From positions 1,488,001 to 1,552,000 of the forward strand of contig NZ_BNJG01000003.1 in assembly GCF_016587375.1 (NCBI RefSeq): a stretch of DNA of 64,000 nt. Reading direction: 5' to 3'. Below the pieces are notes generated by a model. It saw only the letters and a program-made list of their open reading frames with translations. It was not told the DNA's origin and made no database searches. Source of the stretch: Ktedonobacter robiniae (lineage in GTDB: Bacteria; Chloroflexota; Ktedonobacteria; Ktedonobacterales; Ktedonobacteraceae). How positions within the stretch are numbered: the stretch's first letter is position 1; every line of letters begins with the position of its first letter. The translations under genes were made by a program, and so were the position numbers. Positions 61,607 through 64,000 of the stretch are shown here, in pieces.

Positions 61607-62437
61607 ATGAGCGAATATCTTTTTACAGATGTGACGGGCTACACATTCGCCCAGTTAAGCGAGATGCATAATAGTAGCTTTACCGATTATTTCTTTCCTA
61701 TGCACATGACGCCACAGATGCTTGCAGACTTCTGGCGCATCAATCATATCGATGCCAATCACTCTGTTGCCATGCATAGCACTGAGGGCGAATTTGTAGG
61801 TCTGGCACGCCTGGGGGTACGTGGGATGCGTGCCTGGTGTGGAGGATTTGGGATTGCGCCCGCCTTTCGCGGGAGGGGCGTAAGCCATCTCCTGGCTGAG
61901 CAGATGGTGCATGTAGCTCGCGAGGCTAACTTTGAGACGCTGCAACTGGAAGTCTTATCTCAGAATGAGCGCGCGATCAAGACTTACAAGAAGGCTGGCT
62001 TTGTCGCTCGTCGTCGGCTGCTGGGACTCGAAGTCGCGACCGCGACGCTGCCAGAGGCTGAGTCGCTGCATGTTGAGCGTGTGCCGCTTGAGACGCTGCT
62101 GCCCTGGCTGAGCCAGGACGCGGAGCTTCCCTGCTGGGGGCGTGAACTGGCGAGCCTGTTGGCGCTGAGCACTGAGACGATTGTCGCGCCCGGCCCTGGT
62201 CGTGGTATGAATGGCCTGGTTATACAGCGCTCTCATGGTGTCACCCGTGTGCAGGCTGCCGTGCTACAGAGCGAACTGACTGACGCGGAGCTGGCGAGCC
62301 TCCTGCACGAGGCCGCGGGCGAGCATGCGAAGATTCAGATCTACAACGAACCTGCGAGTAGCGCTCTATATGCGCGCTGTCTCAGGCTTGGCTTCACCGA
62401 GTTCTTTAGCCAGCACGAGATGCTGGTACGTCTCTAG
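61607..62437 (+). CDS. GNAT family N-acetyltransferase
   Basis: A 276-residue protein with an acetyl-CoA-binding GNAT fold in the first part: FGIAPAFRGRGVSHLLAEQM is motif A, with R-G-R-G-V contacting the cofactor, and SQNERAIKTYKKAGFVARRR motif B. The second half resembles a degraded second GNAT domain (IQIYNEPASSALYARCLRLGF). The substrate is unknown. The ATG at 61607 is preferred over 61541 because an AGGAAGGA site lies nearby, though at a long spacing. Its last 32 bases overlap the end of the LuxR gene on the other strand. Confidence 0.75.
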   Translation: MSEYLFTDVTGYTFAQLSEMHNSSFTDYFFPMHMTPQMLADFWRINHIDANHSVAMHSTEGEFVGLARLGVRGMRAWCGGFGIAPAFRGRGVSHLLAEQMVHVAREANFETLQLEVLSQNERAIKTYKKAGFVARRRLLGLEVATATLPEAESLHVERVPLETLLPWLSQDAELPCWGRELASLLALSTETIVAPGPGRGMNGLVIQRSHGVTRVQAAVLQSELTDAELASLLHEAAGEHAKIQIYNEPASSALYARCLRLGFTEFFSQHEMLVRL

Positions 62438-64000
62438 AGTTTAATGCAGGCGTAAGCTGAGGCATAAGTTTAGCGAGCGCCTGCGTCCGACTTTTTACCT
62501 CAAGCTTACCGCAGATATTGGCCATATGTTTCTTCACTGTCCCCTCACTGATAATTAACTTCGCAGCTATTTCGCGATTGGAAGCTCCTTGCAATAGCAG
62601 ATCAATGACCTCGTTTTCGCGTTGCGTAAATAGCTCGCGCCTTGCGTGCTTCAGGGTTGGTATAGCCTGGACCACAGGATAATAGTTTGTCAGATTGCCG
62701 AGCTGGTTACCCGCCTGGGGTAGGGCAATCATCGCGTTTCCGGTGGCCTGCGTGGCGTAGTAGAGCGCGTTGTTGAGCAGGCCATTTTGTTGATACCAGG
62801 TGCAGGCGCGCAGGTAAAGCTCAGGGAGCAGGGAGGCGCTATGCTGGCGCAGGTAGCCACGTAAGACCTCTGAGAACAAAGGCTGATAGCGGAACCAGCC
62901 TCTCTGGGAATCTTGCGCTTCAATGAAGATATTATGTCGCGATAAATAGTCGAGCATAGCCTCGCTATTGGCCTGGAGTGAGACCGCGCTGGCGAGCGAG
63001 ATATCGAAGCTATCTAGAGGTGCAGTTGCCAGTAAGAAGCGCTGTATCTCCTCGGGCTGTTGTAGCAGTACCTCTTCCACCATATAATCGTTGAGATGGC
63101 GTTGGGGAAGTGCGCATACCTCCTCTATAGTTCCCCCCTCATGGATAGAAGCTACCAGCAGGTGCAGGGCCGTAATCCAGCCATTGGCGCGGGTTGCCAG
63201 GGTGACGTATTGTTCCGTGGTGAGAGGCTGCGCGAGCAGTCGCGGCAGGAGTTGAAGCATCTCCTGCTGCAAGAAGCGCAAATCATCCATATGCAACTCA
63301 TTCAGGAGCCGTTGCGCGCGTAGCCGGGCCAGGGGTAACTCTGGACGTGTGCGCGAGACGATCACGAGGTGAAGCTGGAGCGGCATCAGCTCAATAAGTG
63401 TTGTGAGTGCCTGGTGGATCTCCTGTGCATAGAGCACATGATAGTTATCGAGTACCAGCGTAGCAGGTGTAGCAAGTCCGTCAAGTGCGTGTAGGAGAGT
63501 GTGTAGACCCTGCGTCAGAGTCGCATGCGCGCAAAAAAGCTCAATGGATACCAGGTCACTGAGGCCGGGCATAACTTGTTCGAGGGCCGCGATAAAGTGT
63601 GACCAGAACCTGATAGCCTGGTTGTCCTCTTTGTCTAGCGAGAGCCAGCTACATGCGCAACCCTGCGAGACTACCTCATTATGCCACTGGCGTAAGAGGG
63701 TCGTCTTGCCCCAACCGGCAGGGGCAGAAATAACGGTCAGGCCTGTCTCCAGACTGTTTTGTAGCTTTGCGAGCAGACGGGGGCGAGGCAAAACGTCCCT
63801 GGCCAGGGATGGCGTACGCAACTTGGCCTCGAAGAGTTGGTAGTTGTGCTGGCAGGAAGAGTAGGTACAGAGATTAATCGCGATAGAGTTGAGGCGTTCG
63901 GCAGTAAGTTCCTGTGGCCTCCCCAGATACATCTTGCGAATTCTGCCCTGTTGCTTGCGATAGGCATACCAGTACCAGCTATTGCGCTGGCGCTCGTGGC
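62406..64000 (-). CDS. MalT-like LuxR regulator, lacking the long TPR part (partial)
   Basis: The frame stays open to the window edge, so the start lies outside; the read-in sequence ends in WYWYAYRKQQGRIRKMYLGR, the leader typical of this class. Next comes a STAND-type ATPase (ISAPAGWGKTTLLRQWH is Walker A; ATLVLDNYH Walker B; VIVSRTRPELPLARLRA). After the winged-helix region a normal MalT has several hundred residues of TPR sensor; here only about 70 separate it from the LuxR helix-turn-helix (LFTQRENEVIDLLLQGASNREI, VKKHMANICGKLEVKSRTQA). It is therefore a shortened form, perhaps unable to sense the usual ligand. Confidence 0.88.
   Translation of the reverse strand, partial: HERQRNSWYWYAYRKQQGRIRKMYLGRPQELTAERLNSIAINLCTYSSCQHNYQLFEAKLRTPSLARDVLPRPRLLAKLQNSLETGLTVISAPAGWGKTTLLRQWHNEVVSQGCACSWLSLDKEDNQAIRFWSHFIAALEQVMPGLSDLVSIELFCAHATLTQGLHTLLHALDGLATPATLVLDNYHVLYAQEIHQALTTLIELMPLQLHLVIVSRTRPELPLARLRAQRLLNELHMDDLRFLQQEMLQLLPRLLAQPLTTEQYVTLATRANGWITALHLLVASIHEGGTIEEVCALPQRHLNDYMVEEVLLQQPEEIQRFLLATAPLDSFDISLASAVSLQANSEAMLDYLSRHNIFIEAQDSQRGWFRYQPLFSEVLRGYLRQHSASLLPELYLRACTWYQQNGLLNNALYYATQATGNAMIALPQAGNQLGNLTNYYPVVQAIPTLKHARRELFTQRENEVIDLLLQGASNREIAAKLIISEGTVKKHMANICGKLEVKSRTQALAKLMPQLTPALNSRDVPASRAG

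Overview
The window looks like the chromosome of a Chloroflexota bacterium, most probably class Ktedonobacteria. This is inferred from gene content, not from a marker gene: several luciferase-like flavin monooxygenases, a MalT-type LuxR regulator with a W-Y-x-Y leader, KaiC-like ATPase with a response regulator, ECF sigma factor with zinc ribbons, Ser/Thr kinase with TPR repeats, secreted glucodextranase-type GH15 enzyme, and a Gly-Tyr-Pro-Gly repeat surface protein. No tRNA, rRNA, CRISPR array or prophage was seen. Gene density is high, and most genes have clear purine-rich ribosome sites, which I used to move several starts.

Layout. 1-11.3 kb: a propeller protein, threonine synthase, three luciferase-like monooxygenases, alpha/beta hydrolase, acyl-ACP thioesterase, RCK potassium-channel protein and FAH-family enzyme. 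11.3-15.2 kb: response regulator and KaiC-like ATPase, M20 peptidase, CoxG-like protein. 15.4-20.1 kb: TetR/DoxX pair with two operators, ChrB-like protein, two membrane proteins, DUF4097 protein coupled to a beta-carbonic-anhydrase-like protein. 20.4-27.4 kb: TetR plus DHA2 drug exporter, and divergently a translationally coupled Hsp90-like ATPase and TPR-like protein. 27.7-32.8 kb: sigma factor coupled to an MFS exporter, then a broken YREK-type transposase. 32.8-46.2 kb: hypothetical protein, GH15, M19-like hydrolase, frameshifted SRPBCC protein, alcohol dehydrogenase, aldo/keto reductase, Nudix, kinase-TPR. 46.5-64 kb: DUF402, GYPG/C1q-like protein, RibD, GH2 with divergent AraC, HEAT protein, membrane proteins, PAF-acetylhydrolase-like protein, HNH-like protein, histidine kinase, ZIP transporter, GNAT, and a LuxR regulator running off the right edge.

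Two cross-cutting patterns stand out. First, many transcription units end in a long, near-perfect hairpin (arms up to 37 bp, loops as short as 3 nt) whose sequence is different each time; the longest lack a U-tract, and one lies beyond an ordinary terminator, so they are not obviously standard terminators. Second, five broken or overlapping reading frames (11.69, 30.64, 30.82, 41.21 and 52.80 kb) are each repaired by adding back one base, mostly in short homopolymers, which points to assembly deletions or recent decay. A dispersed 73-108 bp element also occurs twice, each time in the 5' leader of a gene.
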